In this document: positions 34,292 through 47,678 of the stretch, piece after piece
Layout of the letters: each line of letters begins with the position of its first letter
How positions within the stretch are numbered: position 1 is the first letter of the stretch
NCBI GenBank assembly: GCA_001683735.1
Contig: LUGG01000006.1
Location: 124,001-188,000 of the forward strand
Source: Grifola frondosa
Lineage: Eukaryota > Basidiomycota > Agaricomycetes > Polyporales > Grifolaceae
Direction of reading: 5' to 3'
Length of the DNA stretch: 64,000 bases
Made by a program: the position numbers and the translations under genes
Notes under the pieces: model-generated
The model's input: only the letters and a program-made list of their open reading frames with translations
What the model was told of the DNA's origin: nothing
Database searches by the model: none

Positions 34292-36091
34292 ATGGATCAA
34301 GACGCGTCGAGTTCGGGTGGTTGGAGATTCGCGCAGTGTTTCGGTGACAAGGGCGAAGTGGAGGACATCACAGAAGGTATGCGTCTCGCTGCCCCCAGCG
34401 GCCGCTACCCCCGCCCCTCTTGGGTCCCTTATCTACTTCTTCTACCCCACAGCGGACATCATCTCCACAGTCGAATTCGATGCCACAGGTAACTACCTCG
34501 CCACGGGGATAAGGGGGGCAGAGTCGTACTTTTCGAGCGCAACGAGATGGTGCGTACGGCGGTCGCCTGCTTATTCGCGTCCACGGTGCTCAGCCCAGTG
34601 ACTTATCGCTCTGCTCAGAAAAAGGGTTGCGAGTACAAGTTCTACACAGAGTTCCAATCCCATGAGCCAGAGTTCGACTACCTCAAGTCGCTGGAGATCG
34701 AAGAGAAGATCAACAAGATCAAGTGGTGCAGACGACAGAACGCCGCCCACTTCCTATTGTCCACAAACGGTGGGTTGTCCCTGAGTTGCGATCACAAGTC
34801 ATACTGAAAGGAGTGACGTGCAGACAAAACGATCAAGCTGTGGAAGGTGTTCGAAAAGTCGTTGCGTGTAGTATCCGAGTCGAACTTGCACGACGGGCAG
34901 CGGTCATTACCGCCACCGACCGCTACGCAGAACTTGCGGCTGCCGCGGATGACACAGCAGGACAACATCGTCGCGGCGGTGCCGCGAAAAGTGTATTCGA
35001 ATGCCCATGCCTATCACATCCACTCGATCTCTGTTAACTCTGACCAAGAGACGTACATCTCCGCAGATGACCTGCGGATCAACTTGTGGAATTTGGATAT
35101 CAGTGACAGGAGCTTTAGTGCGTAAATCTACACGAGATCAAAGCATATCGACCGCTAATGATGTGCACAGACATCGTGGACATCAAGCCTGCCAATATGG
35201 AGGAGCTGACTGAGGTCATCACGGCGGCTGAGTTTCACCCGATACACTGCAATCTGTTCATGTACTCGAGCTCGAAAAGCAACATCAAGGTCGCTGATAT
35301 GCGTGATTCGGCGTTGTGCGATCAGCACGCTAAGAGTGAGTGTCGTGCAGTCGAGTGCGCCGTGCGTCAAACTAACGCCACGACGGCGCTCAGTGTTTGA
35401 GGAGGAAGAAGACCCAACGAACCGGTCGTTCTTCTCGGAGATCATTTCCTCTATTTCCGACGTAAAGTTCAGTCACGATGGCCGGTACATCCTCTCGCGC
35501 GACTATCTCTCTTTGAAGATTTGGGACATCAATATGGAGTCCAGACCCTTGAAGACTATTCCTATTCATGACCACCTCCGTGGGAAGCTGTGCGATCTTT
35601 ACGAGAATGACTGCATCTTCGACAAGTTCGAGTGCACATGGAGCGGGGACGACAAGTGCGTCTTGTTCTATTTTCTGCTATTCTCCGATCGGTCGGTGAG
35701 ATGTTGTTGTGACTTATGAATATCTCTTGTTGCAGGCATGTTCTGACGGGATCGTATCACAACTACTTCCGGATATTTGATACAGAGACGCTCGGTGACG
35801 TCGTGCTACAAGCAGACAAATCTGCCTTCAAAGCGAAGAAGATCGGTGGGCCTCTTCCTGGCAACAAGACGGGTGCGAAGAATGGGGTACGACCCGGGGG
35901 GCTCAGAGAGAACATGGCATTGGAGACGCTCGATTTCAACAGGAAAATCCTCCATGCTAGCTGGCATCCTCGGGAGAACACTATTGCAGTACGTCATTCT
36001 CTTATGTACGCATCCAATTGTTCGTTGACAGTGAGGATGTGCCTCGCAGATTGCTGCCACGAACAACTTGTTCCTGTACAGTGCTGCATGA
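34292..36091 (+). CDS. CDC55: Protein phosphatase 2A regulatory subunit B (B55/Cdc55)
   Basis: WD40 regulatory subunit that directs PP2A to mitotic substrates. Recognised across its length: [211 protein letters not shown]; and a C-terminal [13 protein letters not shown]. About eight introns, all GT-AG. One G is missing in a GGGG run near 34510 (ATG-DKGG). Stop TGA at 36089-36091. Confidence 0.96.
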
Positions 36092-37435
36092 TATCTAACC
36101 CGCCCATTCCATGCATATGCATTCATGTCTCATGCACCGTACGTCCATACCACCCCTGTCCATCATGCTGCACGACCGTTATCGTCAACCCGGCGGAGCC
36201 GAGACAGACGAACCGAGATACCGAGACTTCCAAGACCCAAAGACGGACATTGACATCATACAGCCACTCCTCTCGCTCATCGTGAACATCGCAACCCTTC
36301 CATCCTTCACTCCTCGGCGCAGCGCAGTGTCGCCCATCGATTCCCCGTTTCTGTTTTCCCGGCTCGCCAGCTGCTGCTGCGCCCCGTAGTACGTCGCGCC
36401 ACGCTAATTTCGCTTTTCGCTTTGGACTTGAGATGAACTCTACACTCTCCGCGCGTCTCCTCTGGCTCCATCTGGTCCCCTTTTTCTCCGTTCCACGCCT
36501 GTATCTTAACACTCATCGTCGTTCGTTACAAAGAAGTAGAAAGAAGAATGTAAATTGATTAAAGGGCTCACTGTGGTCTTGTGAATCATCGTAAGTTACT
36601 TGCACTAGTGCTTCCCGCATAACGATATCGATATTGCGACGAATAATAAGTTTATTCGAAAACACCGAAATCGTTGAGTTGGTAGTGCGCATTGTATCGC
36701 ATACATACAGATCTAAAAGGAAAGTTGACACAATAAACTACGCAAGGGTCGAGAAGGGATGTCCCGTCCAATCAAAACATCATCCTTGTGGATAAATTCC
36801 GAAAGGTAGATGATCTGCGGAGGACGGGCGAAGTAATCAAGTAATTTCGCCGTGTCGTTTAACGCCTCAGCAATGGTGAGTGTATGTGAGACGTAGATAA
36901 TCACGGCGAGAACACAAAACAATAGTGCACATCAAGATAGATTGAAGAAAGCACGGTAAGAAGTTCAATTGCAAAGAAGTCATATAAGATTCATGCATGT
37001 ACATGAGTTGAGTAGAGAGACGCAAGAGTGAAAAATACGAAATCGATCACCGCTAAATAGACGTGACGATTACGTAATGGACGCGATCTTAGTGTATACT
37101 AATTCGCGCTCCTCCCATCGTAATTGCCGTGTCCTGCTTTCTGGCTTCTCCCTCACTCCCGGGGTTGAGTACTTGAAAATCGAGCTCTCATTCCAAGCCT
37201 TCGCGTGGCCGATAAAGCTGCTCGATTACTACATTCTACTTACATTCAGTGCGAAGTGCTTCAAATTATCCGCAGTGCCATTAGGGAAGTCTCGGGTTCT
37301 GGACTGCTCTCCTTCTACACCAGGAACCAACTACTCTGACAATAGCAAAGTATACCATACGGAGAGCCGAAGGAAATTTTCTTAGCTCGCCATTCAACCT
37401 AAGTTTCCAGACTGTGAGCTCCACGACCTATTCAG
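36092..37435. other. 1.3-kb intergenic stretch
   Basis: 3' UTR of the PP2A gene and promoter of CLR2. On the minus strand, two adjacent open frames (36922-36713 and 36731-36513) have amino-acid-like composition (an N-terminal hydrophobic run, then LLDYFARPPQIIYLSEF) but lack ATG starts and a known family. They could be remnants of a gene. Nothing else noticed. Confidence 0.45.
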
Positions 37436-40145
37436 ATGTCCGTTCGAAAACTCGGCTCCTCGTCTACTTTGCCAGCCAACCCGACGTGGTTGGAGTTCCC
37501 CAGAACCGATGGAGATGCATCCATTCTACCTACCAACACGCAGAAGATTGTCGATCATGATGGCCATGTAAACTTCATGCGTCCAGTGGGTCTTGACGAG
37601 AGCACGTCCATTAATTGGCGGGTGGGCGTCGCTACGCAGCTGGCCAAGAGGATGAATCTTCCAGGTGAGTAGTTTTTATCCGTCCCGGGAAATGTCGTTA
37701 AAATATACTATTACAGAGGGACCAAAATATGTCCTCAAAACGTTCCCGGAGGGTTATCATATGTATGATCACAACAAGGGTCCTCAATCTGCACCCAGGC
37801 ATGATCCGTACCTTTGCGGTGAGTGTCATAGTCTACTCCATTATACGCGGCTCAATTCCTCTTCAAAGGTTCGGTGAACGTGAACAGGTTTCGTTCTGTC
37901 AATGAATTTATTCCTCACGCTCTTTGGCTCATGCAAGACGCTACCATGGACCGTCACAATTGCGAGTGTAAATATTGTGCCAAGCAACCACAGCGTGCTG
38001 TAACAGCTGCCCTGGGACTTCCTGGCCAGCGTTCACCCTCAGTCATAACCTCTGCGCCAACGCGGGGACCACGGCCTCCCCGAGAACCTCGGCCTCGTTT
38101 GACTAAACCATACGCAGCAGTTCGACCTGCCCCAAAGCCAGTGAAGGCGTTAACGGGGCCGCAACAGTTCTTGACTCCGGAGCGTAACGGCGACATCATG
38201 TATGCGCTTGCGCATGGCGACGACAGGGCGAGCCGCTGGTTCAGAAAGGGCGAGCTAGTATGGTGCGCTCTAGCGCCCGCTATTCGTGGCAGAACTGCGG
38301 AGGAAGATATCATTTTCTGGCCCGGGTTGGTTGAGGAGGTACACCTCAAGACACAACGGTGCCACGAGTGCCCGAGGATGGCGTCCGCAAAACGCTGCAG
38401 TCGATTTGTTGTCTGTACGAGGAAGCACATGATGACGGCGGACGAGACGCGACACCGTCGGCCCTCAACTCCGCGCCAGCACCTTAGACGAAAAGGGAGG
38501 ACGTCATGGAAGGTTCGCCAATGGAATGTGTACAAAATGAAACTTTTAGCTGTCACCCACAACTACATTGTCACGGACGAGCAGGTCGTACCTTACCTGG
38601 CATATGCGCCATCCGGTCAACTGTTACACGCGGTGACCGAAGTGTTCACGCAAATTATGAGCGAAATTCCCATCGAGGAGATGGACGACAATATCCAAAA
38701 GGTCTACACTTTCGATCCTCTTGGTCCGGAGGACGATATGGATGGCGGATTCATCCTGAAGTTCAGGCAGGCCGTTATGCCATACACTTTGGCTATCGAG
38801 ATTGCGTCTAATCTTGCTAGTTATTGGCTGCCTACGGACGATTGGAACTGCAAGTTTACTATTACTCCTCCCCCACTCCCTCCTCAGCCCAACCGCAATC
38901 GCAACTGCCGCCGCCGTCACAACCCGAACAACCTCAACCGACATCCCTGCATTCGCTTATAACAATGTCCATGGCGAACAACGCGATACCTGATCCGGAC
39001 GCCCGAGCAGCTTCTAGGGCACAACCTTCAAACTTTCCGACGGAATCTATCAGCACCAGGATTGTAGGCCGTACATCTGCCCCGCAGATAATCTCTCAGA
39101 TGCGATATCAAGGGTTATGGTGGGGTGCTGAGCGTATTTGGACGGATGAACTCGTCCGACTGAAGTTGGCCCGGTGCCAGTTTGCTCCAAAAGGCACGGA
39201 TATCATCTATCCTCCAGCAGGACCCTCAGCTTCCACGCTTGCGAGCATAGCAGGCGGTCCTGATGGCGCTATTGCAGATCCCGATTCTCTCGGCGCGGCC
39301 CAGAAGGGGCTGTTCTTGCGGTTGGAGGGTCTTTTCGTGGTGGACGCCACGAGAGCCGACGGATCCGTTGCTAAAGAGTGTAGAGCAAGTGGGATGCTGT
39401 ACGAACTTGTTGATGATGATTGGGAAGGGGACGAGAGTGGCCAGAATGAAGGTGAGGGCACAGCAAAGGGCAAGGAGCGATCAAACGATGTCAACAAATT
39501 GGATCCTTTCAACTCATCCGCCGGGACGAGTATGCATACAGCAGGGCAGGGCTTCACAGCACCACCCTCCTTGCATGGGCCGTCGCCATTGAGGCCGCCT
39601 CCCTTGCCCAATCCCGATCCTACTGTGTCAGTATTCGAGACAGCCGCAGAGGCATTGACACAGACCGTAGCTGCCACCAAGGCCAAGAAACGCAACATGG
39701 ATGTACAGCTTTCGCACCCCTTCTCTCGACGCCTTACCCCCTCCCCATACCCCCGAAGGGCTTCAAATTCCGACCTATATTACCTCCCGACCATGAAGTC
39801 GTCTTGTCGCTGTCCCTCATAAGCGGGCGATATTATCCACGGCTATTCGCGCATCCACTCATGGCTCCCACAGTGGATAAGGCGTTGTGTCACCCGCCGG
39901 AGCAAGGCGGATTGTACGAGTACGGACACTTGTGGGCTATGGATGGACTCCTGCCTGGTGTGCATCAATCTATGGACCCTACGTTCTGGAGGGGATCTCG
40001 CGTGCAGATGCTGAAGGATTCGGATGCCGCCGCTAGGGAGTCTTTCAAACAGCGCTGGGACGAGATTAAATCGACCAGACTGCATTCCCGTATGCCCTCG
40101 TTCCTGGAAGGCAGCAGTCACGATATGCCAATGGAGATTGACTGA
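37436..40145 (+). CDS. Cryptic loci regulator 2 (Clr2)-type silencing protein
   Basis: Clr2 is a subunit of SHREC, the histone deacetylase-remodeller complex of heterochromatin. The N-terminal domain is spread over three exons (37436-37664, 37717-37818, from 37869): NPTWLEFPRTDGD, YVLKTFPEGYHMYDHNKG, RHDPYLCGSVNVNRFRS, and a CECKYC cysteine motif. The central domain has WFRKGELVWCALAP, FWPGLVEEVHLKT, WNVYKMKLLAVTHNYIVTD and VYTFDPLGPEDDMDGGF. The C-terminal region has RIVGRTSAPQIISQMRYQGL, WWGAERIWTDELVRLKLAR and GRYYPRLFAHPLMAPTVDKA, ending at TGA 40143-40145. At least four single-base frame breaks are needed (about 38358, 38510, 38860, 39740). No stop by substitution was noticed. Confidence 0.85.
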
Positions 40146-40546
40146 GTGTATATCAAGTTAGCATATTAGTATCGTATACAAACCATCTATCGGACTTTGT
40201 ATAAAGCTATTAGTTTCGTTTGTTACCAATAATAAGTCAGACTAAGATGGTTATTAACTGTCCACTCGGTTGTATCTCATCCCTCATCCCCTCGCCCTCA
40301 TCAGTCTGTCTTTTGTTACGCCGTCAATCGCAAGCATCGCTGGTCGTCAATTATCAGGGGATCCGTCGTCGTGTCTTCCTGAAAGTTGTTGCATATACCC
40401 CTGCTCTTTCCAGCGACATTAGTTTGACCCGGCGGATCCTCTGAGGCCGGACCCCTTGTATCCTCTGGCATCTTTCTAAGTTCTTTATATCCTTCACGTT
40501 TATATCCTCCAATCGCTCTTGCTATCGCATTGTCTCGCTCCTTGTT
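40146..40546. other. Intergenic stretch upstream of KAR9
   Basis: 3' UTR of the Clr2-type gene and KAR9 promoter. No gene or repeat noticed. Confidence 0.5.
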
Positions 40547-43357
40547 ATGGTGTCTCTTGGCCTCATATCTTCTCGGTCTAGTATACATTCCTCGTCCTCC
40601 AAGAATAGTCTCAATCATGTACCACCATCCCCATCCTCTGTGGCCAGTGGCTTTGCCTCGTCTTCAAGTGATTCCTTGAATTTAGATGATGAAGGTCAGT
40701 TCCTTATTTTCACTGTTGCTTTACCTGTTCGAGCTGTGTGCAGAGAACATCACTATCACCGCGAACCGGGCTCTGTCGAAGCGAAAGGGAAAGGAGAAGA
40801 GTCGTGACTCGCAGTGCGTAGTCTTATTGGTGGCCCGAATGGTTGCATGTAGCTAACGGAAGGTGTAGGGATCTGCGATTTCTAGCAGTCCCGACTCAAA
40901 TGGCGGAACTCTCGTATAGTATATCCGACATCCAAACGCGTATCTTTGGTAAGCTTGCCTTCCACTTTCTGGTCGCTGAACATGGAATCTTAGCGTGTTA
41001 CCAGAGATACAGGAATTGCGACACAAATCTCAGTCTTCTGGCGATTCCTCGAATGCATCGAGCGTCATCGACCAGTCATTAATTGACCTTGATGAGCGGC
41101 TTCAGTCTGTGTCCGAAGGTATCAAGTCTATCAATGATTCTCTTGCTCCTCTCCTGAATCGGCCAGAGAAGACACCAACGTTGGCCGATGGTGAACCTGG
41201 AGAGGATGCCGCACTCCTTCGAAAATATTCTAACCTGACGGCTGAATGGGAAGCGGTGCAGAAGGATAGCCAAGTCCTGCGGGAAGAGCTGAAGGAAGAC
41301 AAATGGTTGACTGTGTTTCGAACTGTTACGGATCAAGCGGATGGTATGATGTCGAGCTTGGAGAAAGCGGTCAATCGATGTCAGGTGTGTCTGGTTCCCT
41401 CTGAGACGCATTGCCCTCAATCTCAGATGGGCACAGGACTTCATTTGGCAGGTGCAGCGGCGAGGGATAGAAGACTCTAACTCATTGTCGACATCACCAT
41501 ACCCTTCTCGATCTGACAAGTCGTCTTTATCATATGAGATGTTTACATCGCTATCAGATTCATTCGAACAGAAGAAGAAGTGGGTTGTCATTACCAGCTC
41601 ATTGTGTCCGTACTGACTTATATTATCAGACACTATATGCCGGCGACGACTAAGGTGCTTTCCATCATCGACAAGGGCGTTCAGGATCGTGTTACGAAGA
41701 ATGGAGAATGTTTGAGACGACATGCAGAATCGACACAACGGTGGCGCAATCTCAAGGACAGAATCACGAGGACAGATAGCGAAATGGAAGCCTTGCGCCA
41801 GCATTTCTTGCATGGCGATTTGTCCCCAAGTGAAGCTGGATCTAGCACATCTGGACATACCTCGGTGTCGAAGAATGGGCATCTTGCGACGCCGGACAAT
41901 GGCTCAACAAAATCGAAAGGAAGGACACCAAGTTCATCTAGCACACTATCGAGGTCCATTTCTCCTTTCCGCAAATTCGCACGGAGGCTCACGGGAGGCG
42001 CGAAATCTCCGAGTAATTCTCCTGCACCACCTTTACCGCCCAAGAATCCGCTGCGAACGCCGTCCTCAGAACCTCCACGTAGTATCCGACATCGATCGTC
42101 AATGTTCCATTTCATGAATGGCCAGCCGCTCCCACCTACTACCCCCGAACGACCTTCTCACAAACACAGCCAGAGCCTTACGCCAGAATCTTCCCCATCT
42201 TCCCGAAAAGTCGAGAACAATGCGACTCTCAAGATCAGTCGACCAGCGTGGAACAGCTCGACGAAAGTGGAGGGTGAAGATCGCGCATTAACCATCAAAT
42301 CCCAGTCACCTCGACGACCTTCTGCCACAGGTCTATACCGCTTTTCCGAAGACGACGTGCCTCCAGTCCCTCCGCTCAACGCAACTTATTACAAACGCAG
42401 TGTTTCTCGAAGTTCCATGGGTTCATCCAGACCATGGTCTCCAGTCACATCGTCGGTATCGACCGCCCAATCCTCCAATCCTTCCATGTCTCTATATCGA
42501 CCACCCTCTCGTGCGCAGACCCCTGGTCTACCCCTTTCACCTCGCATGCGGCCGAGGACTCCCAGCCACATACCTGCCCCGCTGAAATCTCACTGGCGTT
42601 CCATGTCCGCTGCGCGTTCGGAAGCCGATTGGGCCGACGACAGTCCCACTTCCCTCATGCACCGGGCGTTCTCTCCATCGCAATCTGCATTTGGCCTTCC
42701 ACCCCGCCCACCTAGCCGTTCTATGATTCCTATTCCAAGTGTACATGTCTCATCTGCCTCGAGACCATCATCAGCTATGTCTCAATACAGGCCTGATAGC
42801 TCAATGTCGTTCAGAGCCTCTGCTAGTCGTGCACAGACGCCGGAAGGCGCATTACGCATGACACCCCGTCTATCGAAGATGCCCCCTTCAAGTTTCCGAG
42901 AATCGGCATCACCTCGAACGCCAGGCTCGCGTCCTGCGTCCCGTGCCGGTGCATCCACTCCCAGTCTTGATGGGAAAGGACCCCTGCATGTCTACGTGCC
43001 TAATCCTAAGGATCCGCTCGACGCGGAATTTGGGAACGTGGTGAACTCGCTCTCACACAGTCTTCTTCTGAGCGCGTCGACCCGCCGTTGCGGCATGGCG
43101 CCGCGCGAAGGCGAGGAAATTAGGGCGCAGTATGCATTTTCAACTGCGTATGCAAGGAAGGTGGTCACATGCAAGTTGACCACGCTTGCTCGATCGGGTG
43201 CGAAGCGCGATGTCAAGAAAGTGATGTGTCGCGTAGGCGGAGGTGGGTGCATTGTGTTATAAAACTACCGAACTGTGTGGCTGAATGGCAAATGTCTGCT
43301 GCAGGGTGGCAGGATCTCCAACTCTATGTTATAAATCGTCAACAGGGGCAATGGTGA
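40547..43357 (+). CDS. Karyogamy protein KAR9-like spindle-positioning factor
   Basis: KAR9 links cytoplasmic microtubule tips (via EB1) to actin cables and orients the spindle and nuclei. Exons 40547-40694 and from 40744 give a Ser-rich start, then YSISDIQTRIF, EIQELRHKSQSSGDSSNA, DLDERLQSVSEGIKSINDSL and the helical core (LREELKEDKWLTVFRTVTDQ; GMMSSLEKAVNRCQ). After two more introns come HYMPATTKVLSIIDKGVQDR and a long basic Ser/Pro-rich region (41.9-43.0 kb) with many SxIP-like and SR-type patches. The C-terminal GAS2-like block (KLTTLARSGAKRDVKK, VGGGW, QDLQLYVINRQQ) uses a last intron 43243-43304 and ends at 43357. One base appears missing near 40905. Confidence 0.88.
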
Positions 43358-43453
43358 TCATAATGACGAAGTTCGGTCTACAGACTATCGCGTACTCATT
43401 CAGTATAATTCTTGTTATATGTTACTGGTCACATTCGTTTATGCAACATGCAT

Positions 43454-46400
43454 CTAGTTCGAGGGCATCTTCAGACATGTCGTCCTTAAACCATCCCCCG
43501 CCCATTTGGCGACTTCGATAAGCAAGTCTCGTTTCTTATCCGCGCCTGTGGCGGAACGCAACTCGTACAACGTCGCTGACGGAATGGACGAATTATCACT
43601 CGACGTTCTACAGAACCTTCATGATGGAACTCACATAGGTTGAACAACAATGGTTCTGCTGTCACTATGGCTGCTGGGGACGATTGCAATGCGTTCTCCA
43701 GCACGTCGATAGCCTGGGGAAGAAAGATTCATTAGGGCAGCTCGACAAGAGCGAGCAATTGAACCTACCTCCTGTATGTTGCCCTGGCTAAGAAGCGTGA
43801 CTGAGAGGTTGTTGATGGCCTAAAGACACTCGGGTTTATTTATCTCAACATTTACTTGAACATGAGACATACCACGTAGTTCTCAGGATCGGCTGCAAGA
43901 ATACGACGCAGCTCGTCAGTAGCCCTCTGCCAGTCGCCATCGGCAGATGCAAGCAGCGCCGTGTTCATAGCTTTCAGCACAAGATCTGCGGCTGGGTCTC
44001 CCGCTACCGCCGAGAAGTGCATCGCCGCCATGCTTGTGTAGCCGCCCTGCAGGTAAATCCTGCCCACGGCAGACCGGAGCGCGGGAGAAGACCCGCCACC
44101 ACCTTGTTTGCATAGTGGCTCGAGCAGCTTCGCGGCTGCGGAGAAGTCCTGTGGGGGAAGAATGTTCATAATACATACGTAAGAGCCGGCATGCACGCCC
44201 ACCTTCATCTCAACCAACTGCGACGCGATGATCAGGCAGACCCTCGCCCCGCGCTCCTGCCACATCGCAGTGCCTGCGGCGTCGCTCTTCGCGCGGCGCG
44301 CCTTCGTCTTGCAGCGCCGGAGGAGCGCAGTGAGAGCGTCGAGGTAACCCATGTGGTCACCGGCCCAGTACTTGAGCTTCGCGTGGAGAACCTCGAGCTC
44401 GAATGGGATGATGCGGTCGAAGAGCCACTGCCGCGACGCGGCGGGCTCGACCGCGTTGAGCACCGTGAAGAGGTTCGTGCACTCGGCCGAGGTCTGGTTG
44501 AAGAGGCGCATGCGCGCGAGGGACGACAGCCGCACGTACCACAGCTGCGGTCACGACGCGGGGGTAAGCGCATGCCAGCGCATCCAGCGATGCCTCACAC
44601 TCACGGAGAAGATGACATTCAGGTCCTCCGGGTCCGCGTCGACGATGCGGTCGCGCGCCATCCTTGCTAAGGCGCGCCAGCTGCCCGTCATCTGCAGAAT
44701 GATCAACGCTGCACTGGCCTCTTACGACGCTTACTGTGTGCACTCACGACAAGGGTATGAAAATCGCTACGGGACCAATCTCCAGTCACGTCTCGAGCTG
44801 GACGCTTCTCAGGGGAAATATATTTGTTAAGAAGAGTGGTCAACGGGTCCGTCTAATCGTACACGGATAATTTATCAAACGCTTCGATAGCCACCAGGTA
44901 AGGGATGTAAAGAGAGGCGGGCGTACGTTCGGGATGGGAAGGAACATCGTGGGGATAGTAAGACCTGGTAGATACAATTCGGGGGTTTCTTCTTCGTCCT
45001 CGTCGCTCTCAACAGTCGGCGGCGGAGGCACAGCTTTGTTCACATCGGCAGGGAGGTCGGCTTTGAGAGACGACGGCGAAGGCTGGCCGGCAAGCGTAAT
45101 CTCGTCAGCGGCGAGAGACTCGGTCGTATCCTCCACAGACAAGCCAGTGTGAGGCTCCTCAAGGGCGGTCGCCTCTTCCTTGATCACTTCCTCCGGCTCG
45201 TCCGCAAGGAACGCATCCGGGACCTCTGGCTCGATGGCTGCGGAAGGCGGACCAGCGAGTTGCTCTTCGCCCTCGACCTGCAGAGCGGCGCCAAACTGAG
45301 AGTCGAGTGTCGATGTCGTCTCTTCTGATTGAGGAACCGCCTGCTCAAATTCGTCAGCACTGTGCGAAGATTCCGCTTTCAACTCGGGCTCCACAACAAT
45401 CGGCTCGCCCTCAACAACTAGAGAATCACGAGACGGCTCCGGTTCCGACTTCAGCAACTCGTCCCCAACGACTGCAAGCTCAGAAAGCGGCTGGTACTCC
45501 GCCTTCAGCGACTTGTCCTCAACTGCCGCCTCCTCAACAACCACAGGAGCATGAGAAGGCTCCGGCGCTGCGCTGACTGGCTCATTCTCCCGCATAGTCG
45601 ATTGTTCGACTACAGGAATATAATGATGCTCTGGCAACGCCTCGACCAGCTCGTTCTCCAAAGGTATCGACGGCTCGACTACCTCAACAGCGCGAGGAGG
45701 CTCTGGCTCCGTCGTGACTACCTCGACCTCCGGTGAGATCGGCCGTTCCGAGATAATAGTATCGCAAGACTCTATCATCAGCTTCGTCGACTCCTCTTCT
45801 AACGGAATAGACTCTTCCACCAGAGCAATATCGGCAAGAGCCTCGGGCCCCGCATTCACGGACTCCCCCACTGTCTCAACAATCGGCTCGCGGGAAGGTG
45901 CTGGCTCGGCCTCCACCGACCCAATTTCAAGAGGTGGCTGCTCAACGGCAACGGGCTCGCGAGAAGCAGGCTCTGACAGTGTCTCAGCCGCCTTCTCTTC
46001 AAAGGTTGGCTGCTCCACGACGACCGGCTCGCGCGAGGGTTCAGGCTCCTCCTCAACCAACCCGTTCCCAAACGATGGCTCGACAACACCCAGATCGCGA
46101 AGAGGCTCGACCGCTGCCTTTACCAGCTCCACCTCAAGAGCAGCCGACTGCTCGAGTGCAACCGGCTCGCGTGAAGGCTCAGGCTTCGCTTCGATCAGCA
46201 CGTCCTCCGGGACCGCCAATTTCTCGGCGACCTCCGAATCACGTGAAGGCTCAGGCGTTGCCGTGACCAGCTCCTCGACAGTCGGCAATTGCTCGACGAC
46301 CGCGATGGGAGAGGGCTCGGTTTCTGTGTGCACAGACGAGCCATCTTGCGATCCAGACGTTTCCTCGGCAGAGGAAGCAGTAACAACTGGAGAAGGCTCA

Positions 46401-47678
46401 GGTACCCTCTCGAGCGACACCTCCGACGAAGATAACTGTGCCGCGAGATCGAGGAAGGACCCCTGAGATGGCAGTACCTCCGAAAGAGACGGTTGGGAAG
46501 CATCCGCAAGCTCGAGAAAAGATTCAGCCCGCCCCGGGGACGACTCGGCAGCATAAGCGAGCTCTGACTCTGGCTGGGCCACCTCACTTTCCAGCTCGAT
46601 GAAAGACTCGACATCGGTTGTATCAAGATGACGCGGCCCCATTGGATGGACCGATTCGTCCATATGCTCGACAACATCAGGACTTCGAGAAGGCTCGAGC
46701 GGAGCCCTCAACGGCGACATGTCCTCGTGAGGAATCAGCTCGACCCGGGGGCTCTGAGATTCCGTGACAGTCTCGACGGGGAAAGAGGACGGTATGGCGA
46801 TAGAAGGCGGCTCGACTGCGAGAGGTGTACTCACCATCGCGTCCTCTTGCGAAGGGGATTGTGCTGTCTCTGGCACCAACGTGCTGGCTGGCCTTTCCGG
46901 GATCATGTCGAGCACAGAGAAGCTAAGAGGCTGAAGCGCAGATTCGACGAGGGAAAATTGGAGAGTGGAGGGGGGATATCGACCGGAGCGGGAGGGGTGA
47001 AGAGGAGAGAGGGGACATTGACGACGGGCGGTTCTTGCTCGGTAGGCTTCTGCCGGGGAATGCCGAAGGATGCTGGACGGGACCAGACTCGACCGTCGCT
47101 TCCTCAGAGTCCGTCAGATCCAGTGACTTCTGCGACGGCGTATGCACAACTTTCTCCTTCGTGAATGCACGCAGTGGCGACGTCGCGTGGCCACCGATGC
47201 TGCGCAAGCTCGACGCTGTGCCGTTCGAGGACGGAGACCAGTCCGTTTCTTTGAGGGCATGTATAAAGTGAGCGGATTTCATCGACATTGTGTCCGACAT
47301 ACCAGGGTGAAACGAGCCGCTGCCCTCGCTATCCGAATCTATTCCTGTCGCTTTAGGGCTGCCTGCCGTACTCCTTGCGAATGTGTCAGAGCTTGCTTTT
47401 GACCTGGGCGAGATGGGCGAACGGGGCGATGCGGGGGAGATGGCTGAGGTAGTCGAGGTGGAAGGAGCGTGCCTCTTGACTTCTACGGAGAGCTGTGGAA
47501 CGTCTACAGACAAACGTCCATCTTGATCATGCACAGCAGATGCAGCAGCTTCTTGTCGAAGGTGAGTATGAGATACACGGTGGAGGGAACGTCTAATGTT
47601 CTTGACAATCTTCCTAACGCCCTTGACCTGCGTCGTGTCGGCGGAGGCAGCAGAGGATTTGGAGGGAGAGGACGGCAT
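43454..47678 (-). CDS. Trafficking protein particle complex subunit 12 (TRAPPC12)-like
   Basis: TRAPPC12 is a TPR protein of TRAPP III, acting in ER-Golgi traffic and autophagy. The N-terminus (MPSSPSKSSAASADTTQVKG, VRKIVKNIRRSLHRV) and the next about 230 residues are disordered. A very long Glu/Pro-rich repeat region (about 45.0-46.9 kb) follows, then LTIPTMFLPIPN. The TPR domain comes next: RMRLFNQTSAECTNLFTVLN, FELEVLHAKLKYWAGDHMGY, MKVGVHAGSYVCIMNIL, AVGRIYLQGGYTSMAAMHF, TDELRRILAADPENYVV, INNLSVTLLSQGNIQEAIDV, and ATGADKKRDLLIEVAKWAG at the end. Several small introns lie at 43.5-44.8 kb. Frame breaks near 46925 and 47005 (one base each) and an extra G near 43494 are required. The repeat is far larger than in the animal proteins. 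Confidence 0.87.
45390..46320 (-). repeat. Degenerate about 24-residue acidic/Pro repeat inside TRAPPC12-like gene
   Basis: Roughly a dozen imperfect units of about 72 nt. Each contains a PEPSREPVVVEQ-like core followed by an acidic linker (for example PEPSREPVALEQSA, EPEPSREPVVVEQP, PAPSREPIVE, PEPSHAPVVVEE, PEPSRDSLVVEG). Units vary by substitution and small in-frame length changes, so the frame stays open. Confidence 0.75.

Noticed and set aside
45714..46466. A 250-codon plus-strand open frame rich in Ser, Thr and Gly
   Set aside because: It is the antisense shadow of the Glu/Pro repeat in the TRAPPC12-like gene; Ser/Gly-rich composition is what the reverse of GAG/CCG-rich codons gives.
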